A stretch of 64,000 bases of DNA from Molanna angustata (GCA_963576475.1 OY754981.1:15756716-15820715), one strand, 5' to 3'; shown: positions 9,390 through 19,020, counted from the first letter of the stretch. The notes: a model not told the origin generated them from the letters alone. A program made the numbers and translations.

Positions 9390-10340
9390 TTTCAATAAAC
9401 TAATCTCAAATATTAAAGGTACAGATACCAAACAAAAATTTGAAAGAAAAAAAAAAAACTTGAAATTCGATAGAAAAAAAATTGAATTAAACCTTACACA
9501 TAATATAATTGAATTGTTACTTTAAACATTCGACGATATTTCTTGAAAATCTTCGTTTTTATAATAAAAATAAAGGTAGGCATATTGCAAAAATCAAATA
9601 TAAGATCAAAAATCAAAAATCAAATATGAAAAATATATTTTTTGAATACATTTTCCTAACTTCCTCTGCTACCCATATCGTATTCGCACGTCAATCCTTC
9701 AATTTGAGTGGATCAAATATCAAAGTTTTGTATAAATGTTTCATAAGAATTTATTGAAAGCAAGCTGAGAAAATTTATTCCATGACGGTTTTATAAAAAA
9801 ATATACACACTCAGCGATGCCCTATGCACGTAATGCGAAAGTATTTTTTCACTTTACGTGTATAGGATGCTTTATATACCGGATAAATCCACTCAAATCT
9901 CGTCCTGGGTTCGACAACTAAGGTCAGACCATATGAAATAGTCACTTTTCAGAATCATAAGCCATTCTTCTGATATAATTATTTCAGAGATACCGTCTAA
10001 ATACTTTATTTTTTGTTGGTTACTAAACGAGACTAACTTGATTATGACGATTTATATGGTATTTTGCACAAATGTGCAATGGAAAATATAGCTTTAAAAT
10101 GTGTTTTAATATGCCACTCAAAAACAGATAAAATCGAAAGTAATATGACATAATAGAATAAATACATACATTTTAGTCAGTAGTATGAAAAACATGTAAA
10201 AACCAAAAAATATGTGAAATAAATTAGTAAAATAGGCAAAATGTATTGGTTAACTAAGGATTTGAACTCAGGTGCAACGGGTTACAAGACCACTCTATTA
10301 TAATGTGATACATTCTATATTTTACGTTATTTGTTTGTTA
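9390..10340. other. Anonymous AT-rich DNA with one hairpin
   Basis: No gene is recognised. At 9813-9872, GATGCCCTATGCACGTAA pairs imperfectly with TTTACGTGTATAGGATGC around a short loop. Outside it, AATTTGAGTGGAT (about 9700) and ATCCACTCAAATCT (about 9888) form a wider inverted pair, so this may be the relic of a foldback MITE. Confidence 0.4.
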
Positions 10341-10359
10341 GGTCAACTTTTTTTCTTTA

Positions 10360-10440
10360 ACTTCTTGCACCCTGCGCAAGGTGGGAGTTTCTTTCAAATA
10401 ACCAGCAACGTGAAAAATTAATTTAAATAAATTTCTCCTA
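10360..10440 (-). mobile_element. SINE-2 3' fragment
   Basis: CTTGCACCCTGCGCAAGGTGGGAGTTT...ACCAGCAACGTG...TTAAATAAATTTCTCCT corresponds to the reverse complement of the SINE-2 body and tail, most clearly preserved at 52139-52325. It is truncated before the tRNA-like head. Confidence 0.55.
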
Positions 10441-10944
10441 CTATCGCAACACATTTTTTCATTAATTAAAATATTTGCGCAGCGGATAACTTTTGCAAAA
10501 CTTTAACTTTTGACGTTGTTTGAGGTCAAACAATTTCCACAGAAAACCTCAAATTTCTGTTTTGTTTTATAATGAAAATTGGCAGAAGGCAAGCTTTTAA
10601 AACAGCACACAAATTCGTTTGAAAAATTGAAAGAACTTGTACCTATATACATGGTTATATAATAATAATGTAGGTGAGTTTTGTGTGGAAAGAGCAGAGA
10701 AATATTAAGAGTTAAGCCTCTTGCGGCGAGCAGTTCAAACCTTTTTTTTAAACCATAGCACGTGTTTTCCCAGTCGGTACTTATCTGTTTAATGTAAACA
10801 TAGAAAAAATATTTTGCGTGTTTTCTCTCAACCAAATGAGAAATTTAATTTTTTTTTGACCAAGAGTGTTAATTAAGAGACAGCTATTAAGATTTTGCCT
10901 TTGGCTATGTTTATTATGCGACAAAAAATTTATGAATAATCTTA

Positions 10945-11012
10945 AAACGCACATACATACCATCACGTCGTGTTTCCCGTGGCTTATGAAAGGTCAACCG
11001 AACGCCCCATTT
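10945..11012 (-). mobile_element. LINE S extreme 3' end
   Basis: ACATACATACCATCACGTCGTGTTTCCCGTGG...AACCGAACGCC is the reverse complement of the ATGGCGTGATGGTATG tail found at 21120, 50040 and 53020. Only about 65 bp survive. Confidence 0.65.
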
Positions 11013-11130
11013 CTTGTTATATCTTGATAATAATTCGTATTTTTTCAACAGTTGTTAGTCAGAAAAATATTTATCGAAAATATGTTGACTCGCTACTTCT
11101 TTGCATGAAAATTCATTGAGAACATTAATT

Positions 11131-11154
11131 TATATGTACTACGTAGTACATATA
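11131..11154. repeat. Perfect 24-bp palindrome
   Basis: Positions 11131-11154 read identically on both strands (centre TACTACGTAGTA). Imperfect symmetry continues outward (ATTCATTGA to the left, TCAATGAT to the right). It lies just upstream of MITE G. It may be a degraded MITE end or a chance AT-rich palindrome. Confidence 0.6.
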
Positions 11155-11197
11155 ATTCAATGATTGAGAATCCGTCTTAAATATTATGTCTTCTTAG

Positions 11198-11893
11198 GTC
11201 CGAATGCAGAGTCCTACCTAAATACTAAATTCTAAATACTAACCAAGTTTTCATTGCACAGTCGCTCACTTAAGTTAGGAGATCACGTGGCTTTTTAACT
11301 GGAGGATGCTACGAAGTTTTTGTATGAGAATTGCATTGCAGAGACATATCTAAATACTTAATGCATGCGCGTTGACGTTAACTAACATTTGCAAATTGTC
11401 AAAAAGTAAGGTTGATCGCGAGGAACCTTACGAGTGGTTTAGTACTAAAATACGAGATGTTTTCGATAGATGATGATTTTAGCGACTTCAGCAAATATGA
11501 ATTTGGTAATTTTGTCAAATCAAATACCTAACAGAGTATTCAGCGATCTATACGAGATGCCGAAAATAAGCTGGAATTTCAGAAAAATCATCGTGATATT
11601 GAGCTGTCAGTGTGAAGTGTGAAGTTGGTTACATATGTCTGTATTGTTATAGCAAAAAAACATTTTAAACGTCAAACGTCAGAAAAGAGATAGATAGCTT
11701 AGAAAGCTATATATCTCTATTCTTTATACACAATAATGTGAAATTCTACGCCATCGACCTTAAGTTTTGCGTAGTATTTAGTATTTAGTTAGTGATGTCT
11801 CTGCAACGCAATTGCTAACTTAAGAATATACTCCAGTGAGGTTGGGAGTTAGTATTTAGGTACCTAGGACTGTGCATTCGGGTCATAGTTTCT
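11198..11893. mobile_element. MITE G with long diverged inverted ends, copy 1
   Basis: The left end GTCCGAATGCAGAGTCCTA.CCTAAATACTAA and the right end TTAGTATTTAGGTACCTAGGACTGTGCATTCGGGTC are inverted copies. The similarity continues inward for more than 100 bp (ATTGCATTGCAGAGAC at left, GTCTCTGCAACGCAAT at right). A single arm recurs at 57411-57535. The target duplication is not clear (TTA versus ATA), so I do not assign a superfamily. The interior holds a decayed reading frame (11457-11615). Confidence 0.65.
11457..11615 (+). pseudogene. Decayed small reading frame inside MITE G
   Basis: From an ATG at 11457 the frame reads MFSIDDDFSDFSKYEFGNF..., meets TAA at 11529-11531, and stays open for 27 more codons of charged, coding-like sequence (RDAENKLEFQKNHRDIELS) to TGA at 11613. 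Acidic starts like this occur in transposase-associated ORFs. It could be the first exon of the autonomous parent, retained after internal deletion. I do not recognise the family. A spurious frame is also possible. Confidence 0.3.
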
Positions 11894-11907
11894 AAAAATT
11901 CATAAAA

Positions 11908-12282
11908 CGAGTGGATTGTGGCCAACGATATAATCCTCACTACCGAGTCACTCCATCAAGTATTCAAATTTTGTATGGAAATTTTTCAGCATTTTTATGA
12001 AATGAGTTTGTTAAATTATTTTATATTTAAATATTTTACTATGAAAAATTCTTCGATGTCATTTAGTGAAAGTGATGTGCCTTTTTAGCAATATAAATAA
12101 ATATATAATCGATAAAAGTTGAATAAACCCGCCGTACATAGTAACCGCACAAAGTACAGTGCACACACACACAGATATAATTATTATTATTTTTTTTATT
12201 TAAAAAAATAATAAAATAACCTTAAAAATTGCGAATTCATAACTCCCAACTATATCACCTTGGGGTAGTGAGGAGCAAAAAA
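11908..12282 (+). mobile_element. Family-B element, copy 2
   Basis: It starts AACGAGTGGATTGTGGCCAACG, has ATCCTCACTACCGAGTCACTCC, and ends CACCTTGGGGTAGTGAGGAG. Internal landmarks (AAATGAGTTTGTTAAATTATT, GCACACACACACAGATAT) match 32366-32912. The central third is deleted relative to that copy. Confidence 0.7.
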
Positions 12283-12466
12283 CGGTTGTAAAGAAATCAA
12301 AAATTCTTGAAAGATAATAAAATAGTATTAAATAATTGGTACCTACCTAATAAGTTCTACAAAATCTTACTCGCTCAATCCTTTAATCGTTGTTGTGATT
12401 AGTTTTTATTTATTTTAGTTGTTTTATTTTTTTCTATTTGGCAAAATCGTCGTTATCTGTTTGTCG

Positions 12467-12690
12467 GCTCAGTTGGTTAGGTGTCTACTTACTGATCCAA
12501 AGGTTTCGGGCTCGATTCCCGGCGGAGACACAGTTTTTAATTGTGTTTTCAGTCTAGCTCTGTGAGACGATTAATATCGTCTCCAGAATGTGGCAACTTG
12601 TTTTTGGGTGCGTGTTAATTAATATTTGACATAATACCTGTTAGTTGCCCGAGAAGTAATGTAAAATGAAATAAAATAAAATTTTGTTTT
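12467..12690 (+). mobile_element. SINE-1 copy 2
   Basis: A tRNA-like head with A box (CGGCTCAGTTGG) and B box (GGGCTCGATTCCC), then the body AGACACAGTTTTTAATTGTG, a GTGAGACGATTAATATCG block, a GTGGCAACTTG block and the tail GACATAATACCTGTTAGTTG. It ends in an AAATGAAATAAAAT run. It is full length or nearly so and about 10% diverged from the copy at 28843. Confidence 0.85.
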
Positions 12691-12694
12691 TGAT

Positions 12695-13200
12695 CAAACT
12701 AAACAAAGTTCTTTAAAATTGTTTTTAGTTCATAAATGATATAATAACGTTTGTATTATTATTTTTTTATTAGTAAGGCAATTCACACACTATTATATAA
12801 TTTGTGCCATAATTGTATTCATAGAATACTCAAACTTAAATATGAACAAGACATACACTATGAAAAGTAGCAAATAAAAGAAAGTCACTTAACATTGAAA
12901 ATAAACATAAAATATCAAAAGGTTTATTACAGAAGGATATTACTTTTAACAATAAATTTAATTAGCTTACGATACACATTAATTTTTTTGAGAGCTAGGA
13001 GTTGAGCAACATTAAAAGGTCTAGAGATTTCACTGAATTCGTTGTAAAGATTACCAGAACAGATGATCCAACGTTTCTATGTATGTATGTTGGTATTGCA
13101 TTCACATAATATCATTATCGTTGTAATAATATTGCTAATAATAATTTAAAAAAATGTTTGTCTTGTTATAAAATGAAAACTGATGGTTTATTTTATTACA
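12695..13200. other. Intronic AT-rich DNA upstream of the host exon
   Basis: No element or RNA is recognised. The last 20 bases (GGTTTATTTTATTACAG, through 13201) form a polypyrimidine-type splice acceptor for the exon at 13202. Confidence 0.4.
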
Positions 13201-13201
13201 G

Positions 13202-13412
13202 GGATTTGGATGGGAGATTTGTGGGATGCTCTTTCATAACTACGGTCCGAACACTACCAAGGGAAACAGTCTCTGTTACCTCACTGTGGCTGCGATACAC
13301 ACTGTACTCGATGGTAAAGCCAAGAACCTTCAAGTGAAGGCTTTTGACGAGGAAAAATCGACAAGAGAAGACTACGTGGATATACTGAAGAACATGTCAA
13401 AGTCTGCTCGAA
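13202..13412 (+). CDS. Internal exon: ligand-binding domain of a natriuretic-peptide-receptor / receptor guanylate cyclase-like protein
   Basis: A 211-bp block between an acceptor (ATTACAG|GGATTT) and a consensus donor (CGAA|GTAAGT). It is open in one frame throughout and clearly less AT-rich than its surroundings. The 70 encoded residues begin GFGWEICGMLFHNYGPN, continue with GNSLCYLTVAAIHTVL and FDEEKSTREDYVDILKNM, and end at SAR. From memory of the family, the spacing W...L...N...CY.T...(I/V)H.V...FDE.K...ED.V..I matches the membrane-distal half of the ANF-receptor (type I periplasmic-binding-like) fold in vertebrate natriuretic peptide receptors, where the Cys-Tyr and Phe-Asp-Glu blocks are conserved. 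The acceptor is phase 0 and the donor phase 1. The protein would be a single-pass membrane receptor, and this segment would be extracellular. Neighbouring exons are not confidently identified, so flanking introns exceed several kb. Whether the protein has a cyclase domain cannot be told from here. Confidence 0.7.
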
Positions 13413-13616
13413 GTAAGTGCATAAAAAAATCATTTAAAAAAATGTTTTGAAAAATAAAATTATTGTTTTCATTTTCTTCTTTATATTCCTTCTAAAAATC
13501 CTAAATATGTTGAAAAGTAAAACTTTTTCGAAGGGTCAGTTTTAAGGTTCATTTGTTTATGAGAAGCACAAATTGAAAAGGTAACTATAATATATGTTTA
13601 TCAAAATATATTATTA

Positions 13617-14207
13617 CATCATCATCAGCTTCATCATTAGAGCTATCATGATTCGTCCTTATCCTCATGACTGAGGATAGCGGCTGCAGTCCGTCGCCAC
13701 GCGTATGGCCCGCCTCCATGCCAATCTGTTTTGGGCTGAACGCAGAGCACCAGTCACCGAAGACCCTATTGTGGACTTAACCAAATCGCTCCATCTGGTC
13801 GGTGAGCGACCACGAGATCTCCGTCCCTCCACGCTGCCCATCACAACAAGCTTCTCGAGGCAGTCTGGTTCCCTTCTGGCAATGTGTCCAAAGAATTGAA
13901 GGATACGTCTGTAACATATCGTCGATAGACGATCCTCGATCTTTAGCTCGTCTAGAATTGACACATTCGTTCTTCTGGCTGTCCATGGGATGCGCAACAT
14001 ACGCCTCCAGCACCACATTTCGAAAGCATCGATCCTCTTTTGCTCTGACTCCCTAAGTGTCTATGTTTCCACACCATACAGGAACATCGGGAATATCAGA
14101 GCCCTGGTGAGTGTAGCCTTCGTGTTTTTCGTGATGGTCCTGTCCTTCCATATTCTTGTGAGCTTTTCCAGTGCTCCCTTTTCAGCTATAGTTGTCGCCA
14201 AATAACT
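13617..14207 (-). pseudogene. LINE R, C-terminal part, frameshifted
   Basis: Minus-strand reading starts at about 14207 with TTIAEKGALEKLTRIWKDR.ITKNTKATL..ALIFPMFLYGVET. After a frameshift near 14050 it continues MWCWRRMLRIPWTARRTN.SILDEL and RRILQFFGHIARREPDCLEKLVV, then GRSPTRWSDL. This is the thumb-to-tail segment of an RTE-like or related non-LTR element ORF2. The copy is truncated at the 5' side. The homologous tail at 33000-33590 has been tandemly amplified. Confidence 0.85.
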
Positions 14208-14297
14208 TGAACTTTTAGCCGAGAAGGGAGGCGATTTGCACGTAAACCAACGAAGCATAAAAAAACGAATTTGCGCTCTGCGCAACCGGAAGCTCGT

Positions 14298-14408
14298 TCA
14301 AGATGTTTGGCGAAAATTATACAGATCTTTGTGGGCCCTAGCCTCCTCCAGAATCCTTCTCCAGCCGTCCCTGTCCTCCACCGCTCTCCTCCAGTTTGCT
14401 ATGTTGTC
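14298..14408 (-). mobile_element. LINE ORF2 terminal fragment
   Basis: The minus strand reads WRRAVEDRDGWRRILEEARA then HKDLYNFRQTS and a TGA stop (14298-14300). It is the same terminal motif (W...A.DR..WR..LE.A) as at 17217-17445 but a different copy. It is about 100 bp and adjoins a SINE-3 copy. Confidence 0.65.
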
Positions 14409-14417
14409 TTGTTAAAC

Positions 14418-14580
14418 AAGTACATATACATCTTCCTACATCCCCTAAATTAAGCATAAATGCTTGTGCTAAAGGTGGACGAAATCGGTCGAGGCAGGAT
14501 TCGATCGCGCGACCACTGGATTACTAGCCCAGCGCGCTATCCGCTCTGCCATCGAACCATCTAATTACATACTATCCAAC
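14418..14580 (-). mobile_element. SINE-3 (tRNA-like) copy
   Basis: Read on minus: GGTTCGATGGCAGAGCGGAT, GCGCGCTGGGCTAGTAATCC, AGTGG, and a GATCGAATCCTGCC B-box-like segment, then CGATTTCGTCC, AAGCATTTATG and AAGATGTATATG. Related copies lie at 33663-33790 (+) and 40025-40137 (-), with a tail only at 56822-56882. It looks like a degenerate tRNA head and may be a SINE rather than a functional tRNA. No intact cloverleaf is seen. Confidence 0.6.
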
Positions 14581-14629
14581 TGTCTATTTTTTCAAGAGAA
14601 TTATTTCTCATAACATATAGTTTCAAACC

Positions 14630-15155
14630 ATGATCCGCGAGTTTTTGTATGACCAGCTTGCTTAGAGGCTTCGCAGCATATGTGTTATATACTATGTGGA
14701 TGAACTCTCTTATGTGTACGTCTGTGTGTGTGTCAATAAAATTTCGAAAAAAGCCGAAGCACTCAAACTAGATAAATTAATTTTTTATAAAAAAAATATT
14801 CATGTAGCAGCAGTACCTGCATCCCAAAACTTTATTTTTTGTAAAAATTGTGTTTGATGAAGACAGTTTCATACAATATGGAAGAAAACATTATACATAT
14901 CTAGAGGGACTCTTTTAGTTTGATACTTGATATTCATACATAAATGCAAAACATCAACCTTATTATCTATTTGGGGTAGAAATAAAGGAATGAACTCCAC
15001 ACTATCTTATCCTAACATACAGTTTTTGTCAAAGAAAACAAAATATCATAAAATATTCAATTACTTGGATTGAAGATTTTATAGCTTGATATGTTTTCTT
15101 CAACTGTACATACTATCGCAATTGACGGTTGGATCTCATGTGTTAAAGCAACTAG
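14630..15155 (+). repeat. Interspersed repeat family A, copy 2
   Basis: It carries the GCTTCGCAGCATATGTGTTATA block, a GTGTGTGTGT segment, AAAATTTCGAAAAAAGCCGAAG, GTTTCATACAATATG, the embedded LINE S tail relic, and GTTGGATCTCATGTGTTAAAG up to GCAACTAG. It is shorter than copy 1 because the GT tract and following block are contracted. Confidence 0.65.
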
Positions 15156-15446
15156 TTTTTATTTCAATTCAATTATTGGAATATTTACAAGCGGCATTTT
15201 TATGTAATATCGTATTTACAAAACTGCAAATAAGTGTATGAACTAAGGTAGAATTAAAAAAATATTGTACAACACCTAAGCTTTAACAAAGCTTTTTGTT
15301 AGAAATTTTCAGATTTAAGTACCTACCATCATATTATAATGTAAATTTGTTGAAAAATGGACATATGAAAATTTACTACAACTTATAAACTACAATTATC
15401 TGTCTTTATACTTTGCTGCTATTGCTTTGTGGCACATTTTAACTAA

Positions 15447-15601
15447 TATAATTAAATAAAATCTCTTAGTTTTTAACCACGTTGAGTATATTTATATGTC
15501 AACTAGTTTGTCCGGACGAAGGAGCGGTTACGTCTCCGAAACTAGTTGACATATAAATATACTCAACGTGGTTAAAAACTAAGAGATTTTATTTAATTAT
15601 A
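15447..15601. repeat. Perfect 63-bp inverted repeat with 29-base loop
   Basis: 15447-15509 is the exact reverse complement of 15539-15601. The loop 15510-15538 reads GTCCGGACGAAGGAGC...CGTCTCCG. Perfect identity of the arms implies a recent or gene-converted origin. Penelope-like elements often leave inverted terminal-repeat pairs, and the loop carries a hammerhead-like core (next entry), so I read this as a solo inverted pair of Penelope-type terminal repeats. Confidence 0.85.
15509..15551 (+). ncRNA. Hammerhead-ribozyme-like motif 2 (in inverted repeat loop)
   Basis: TGTC (15509-15512) pairs with GACA (15548-15551). Then come CGGACGA (core CUGANGA with U4 changed to G), one extra A, stem II GGAG (15521-15524) with CTCC (15534-15537), GAAA (15538-15541), self-complementary CTAG, and TT. 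The order and spacing are the same as motif 1 at 3014. In a full transcript the competing 63-bp hairpin would sequester it. Confidence 0.45.
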
Positions 15602-15604
15602 CAA

Positions 15605-16720
15605 TTATCTGCTTTAGCGCATGTTTTTACGCTGAACATTTTATCAAATTCATACCAATATGTTGTGTTTATATATTTGAAACCATAACCACAATGTATT
15701 AACCACACAATGTGTTATTTTTATAAATTAATGGTTATTTAATGGTTTGCATGTGTGTTAAGATTTTATTTTTGGCAGGAGAATATTATTTCCTTTCGCT
15801 GTTGCATAATAATAAATATTTTTTTATCTATTTTTGAATTCATACATAGTAGGTTAAGTCAAATATCGTCCCTCTGCTGGTTAACTGTCGTATCTGACAT
15901 TTTTTGCGAAATCGAGTTAGGACCACTAATGTGTATTTATATGTTGTACGCATATTCCCACTAAAGATCTCGACTGTATCACCTCCCGTTAACTTGGAAT
16001 AGCTTAGTGATTTGTTGTCTACGAATTACTGAAAATAAAATCTCACTATTAGACCTATGTGCAAATACGATTCAAATATAATATATAAGAATTATTAATA
16101 TTATATATGCATAAGAATACAAATAAAATAATAAAATATATGTACACCGTGTCTCCGTGTGCTGGAAGAGATGAAAATATGCACGGAAAAACATTAAAAA
16201 CGCTCTCCTGAACAATTAGCATTTTGCAGATACGACTGTTGGTCAGGAGAGAGACGATATTATGTGTAATAATGATTACTATTGTATCTCTCGATATACA
16301 TGAAGTAGAAATTGAGAAACCTGGCTACTTTAGAACTAACCAAAAATCTTTTACAAAGAGGGAAATAGTTAATTGGTTCCTAGTCGACACCCTTGTTATA
16401 TTCATTTTTGAAAATGAAACATATTCTACGTATATAATAATTATACTCCACATATTATCCACTTATAACATAAAAAAATGTTTAAGTAGATTTTAACAGA
16501 AAACACGAAGTACATAGAACACATAGAGATAATCAAAGTAGACCAAGAGCCGGTGACATCCAAACTAACGTTACTTATAAAGGCCATTTTTTTCTGTTAA
16601 CGGATACCATAGCAGGAAACAATGATTGGCTGATATGCACCCCGATCCGTGGTGACTTGCAGAGATACGATGAGACAGCCTTTAAAGTGATAAAATTTAA
16701 TGAAAATTGGTATTTTCATA
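15605..16720. other. Anonymous AT-rich DNA
   Basis: No gene is recognised. At 16203-16256, CTCTCCTGA and TCAGGAGAG form a small inverted pair. The open frames at 15755-15964 and 16224-16496 have no motif, and their composition matches surrounding non-coding DNA. Confidence 0.4.
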
Positions 16721-16725
16721 CCTCA

Positions 16726-17003
16726 GTTATAGTATGAAGCGTCATAGCATAAAGCTTGTTTTTTTATATTATATTTACTACGAAAGACTATAAGAAATCA
16801 CGCTTCTATTGACTTTGGTTTATTGAAATCCCCCAACAGACATCTTTAAAAAGACAAAAATATTTATTGAACTTTAAAGGTGTATGTCGAGGGGCTTCCA
16901 CAAACCAAAGTGATAATGGAAGGCGTGATTAATTATTGTCTTCCGTTGTGAATATAAAAAAAAAATACGCTTTAAACTATAACGCTTCATATAATAACTG
17001 ACG
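16726..17003. mobile_element. Foldback element H, about 125-bp arms
   Basis: The left arm (CAGTTATAGTATGAAGCG through CCCCAACAGACATCTTTAAA) and the right arm (TTTAAAGGTGTATGTCGAGGGG through CGCTTCATATAATAACTG) are inverted copies at roughly 70-75% identity by eye, joined by about 25 bases. No flanking duplication is evident. It is either an old MITE or a hairpin-RNA locus. Confidence 0.65.
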
Positions 17004-17216
17004 TGTTAAAATATAAATTTTTAACTCGTTGGATGTTTTTTCCAAAAGCCACCAATACTCAGGGTTAATATTAACCAATCGTTGTGGTATCTTTTTACAG
17101 AAGAAATACCGTTTATACCTACTATCAATGACTTAAGTATAAGTATAAATATTGTATGGGCCACTATACAACATGACGTAAGTTTAGAATCTCTTAATCT
17201 TTCTTTATCACTGGCA

Positions 17217-17445
17217 CTACAGTCCGCTACGGATCCTGGCCACCTCCAGAAAACGTCTCCATCCCTCCCTATCGAGCGCCTGTCTTCTCCAATTTATCAG
17301 GTCTATTTCTCTTATATCGCACAGCACGTCATCCAGCCATCTCAACCTAGGTCTGCTTCTGCTTCTTCTGCCTTCGGGACAGGTGTCTAAAACCTTTTTA
17401 GGAATACGGTCATCATCTACATTCGTTTCGTTGTACATTGCTCAT
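17217..17445 (-). mobile_element. LINE ORF2 C-terminal fragment
   Basis: The minus strand reads DDDRIPKKVLDTCPEGRRSR, PRLRWLDDVLCDIREI, NWRRQALDREGWRRFLE and ARIRSGL, then TAG (17217-17219). The GRR.R.RP..RW.DDV...WR..A.DR..WR pattern is the common tail of many non-LTR element proteins. It is truncated at about 17445. Confidence 0.75.
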
Positions 17446-17894
17446 GATTATACCGTATTATTTAATCTTTAGGCATGTGTTAAATCACGGTTTCAGATTA
17501 TTTCAAATGAATATTGTTTGAATCTTGCGCAGAACAGTAAAAGCACAAATGGCGTTTTTAATATGTGATAAGCCTGACATTTGTTACTGATACCTGAATC
17601 TCAATACCTTAACCACAGCGGATAACTGGTTGAAAATATTTATTGGTTTTCACGACTTTTTCCCGAATGACATATTCGCATTTATTTCTATTAGATCCGA
17701 ATTGTTAATTATATTTACTATTTTCAAAATAAATTGATATATGCAAATTGATATTAATCACGTTTTCATGTCACAGCATAATTTTATTTGTTATCCGACC
17801 AAATCCATAAATTGTGACACAATGAGCTTCGCGCGATGTGTATTCATTATTCATCCATATTATATTAAATCACATTAAGTTTATAGTAGATATA

Positions 17895-18150
17895 TAGTGG
17901 GGAGTTATGTTTTCGATGATACTTGTTGGTAATGCAGATTATCAACAAGCATCATGCTGAGATTGTGTTCTGAAAGTTTCATCAGAATGTATCTCTCTAT
18001 GTGTGTGCTGTGTACTATAATGCTATGTGCTTGTACTATATACGGCGACTTGTTTGTTCTACTTCATCGATTATAGACTAAAGTTCGATTCTTTTTAAAT
18101 TTAATAAATATGTGTATCTAATATTCGCTTAGATCCCATTAAATATTTAA
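17895..18150 (-). mobile_element. Family-B element, copy 3, partial
   Basis: The reverse complement carries GAATCGAACTTTAGTCTATAATCGATGAAGTA, CACACACATAGAGAGATACATT, TGATGAAACTTTCAGAACACAATCTCAGCATGATGC and CATAACTCCCCACTA, in family-B order. The terminal GTTAGTGAGGAG is missing. Confidence 0.65.
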
Positions 18151-18310
18151 CGATATTTTAATAGTTCTTCTCAAATTTTTAAACTGTCAAATATTTCAAT
18201 GTTACCCGAAGCTCGGGTAATTTAAATTTTATATTTTTAAGTAAATAAATTTTTTTAAATAAAAATCTTTAAATAAAAATTTGGTAACAAAAAACTTTGT
18301 TTCTTCCACT

Positions 18311-18375
18311 TCACATTTATATTGGATGGAACGTTTTCGAACTGTACTAGTTCATCTTCAGCATCTGAAATGTGA
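18311..18375 (-). ncRNA. Hammerhead-ribozyme-like motif 3 (best core match)
   Basis: Read on minus: outer stem I TCACATTT/AAATGTGA (8 bp, perfect), an internal loop, inner stem I GATG/CATC, then CTGAAGA (exact CUGANGA core), one extra T, stem II GAACT-AGTAC-AGTTC, GAAA, self-complementary ACGT, TC. All conserved core positions are present. The only departure is the single base between CUGANGA and stem II. Stem I with an internal loop is typical of natural type-I hammerheads. No Penelope coding sequence is visible nearby. Confidence 0.6.
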
Positions 18376-18379
18376 CATT

Positions 18380-19020
18380 ACGTAGAAGACCGACATATAT
18401 TTTCTTTTTTTTTTCCAACATCGGATGTGATTCAGATACATGTTATTTAAGGCAACACACTTAGCTTAACAAACATGCTACATGCAATATATTATAAATG
18501 TTCAATTAAGATTAATTTAATTTATTTTATTTAAGGGGAAGTAACCAGCAATTTGCAAATTACAAAAGACAACAATGAATGAAAGAACGATGTAACGAAT
18601 GAATTAATGAATAATATAATTTCCAATAGCAAAAATATTACAAAGCAACAAAATACAATTTAATTTATACCTAATTACAATTTTACATTATTTTCCACAC
18701 ATTTGGAAATTTTACTGCCTCGCTAGATATTGTCTGTTCAGAGGCAGAATGTAAAATATTTGTTAAATTTTTTCCCTCGTCATCATACATTTTATAATTA
18801 GTAATATAAAAATAAAATAACTGAAATTTCATATGTCAAAAGAAGAGGACTTTGAAATTAAAGATATAAGAAATTGATATAAAATATATAAAATACGAAA
18901 AAATAAAAAAAAACAAACAAAGAAGATCATACAATATAATAATTCAAAATTAAAAACATACAAATGGTAATGGGATATGTAGGAATTGGGGGGAGTGGGG
19001 AGGGATGAAGGGGTTAGGTA
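18380..19020. other. Anonymous AT-rich DNA
   Basis: No gene is recognised. There is an A-rich stretch at 18880-18930 and a GGGG-rich block at 18985-19015. It may be the 3' UTR of the minus-strand LINE that follows. Confidence 0.35.

Noticed and set aside
12467..12540. tRNA gene in the SINE-1 head
   Set aside because: Pol III boxes are present, but the acceptor stem does not pair, and the head is always followed by the same SINE body in every copy.
14500..14575. Possible functional tRNA gene (minus)
   Set aside because: It has A-box and B-box-like parts and a tRNA-like head, but no clean cloverleaf, and the same block recurs at 33663 and 40025 with a shared tail, so it is a SINE.
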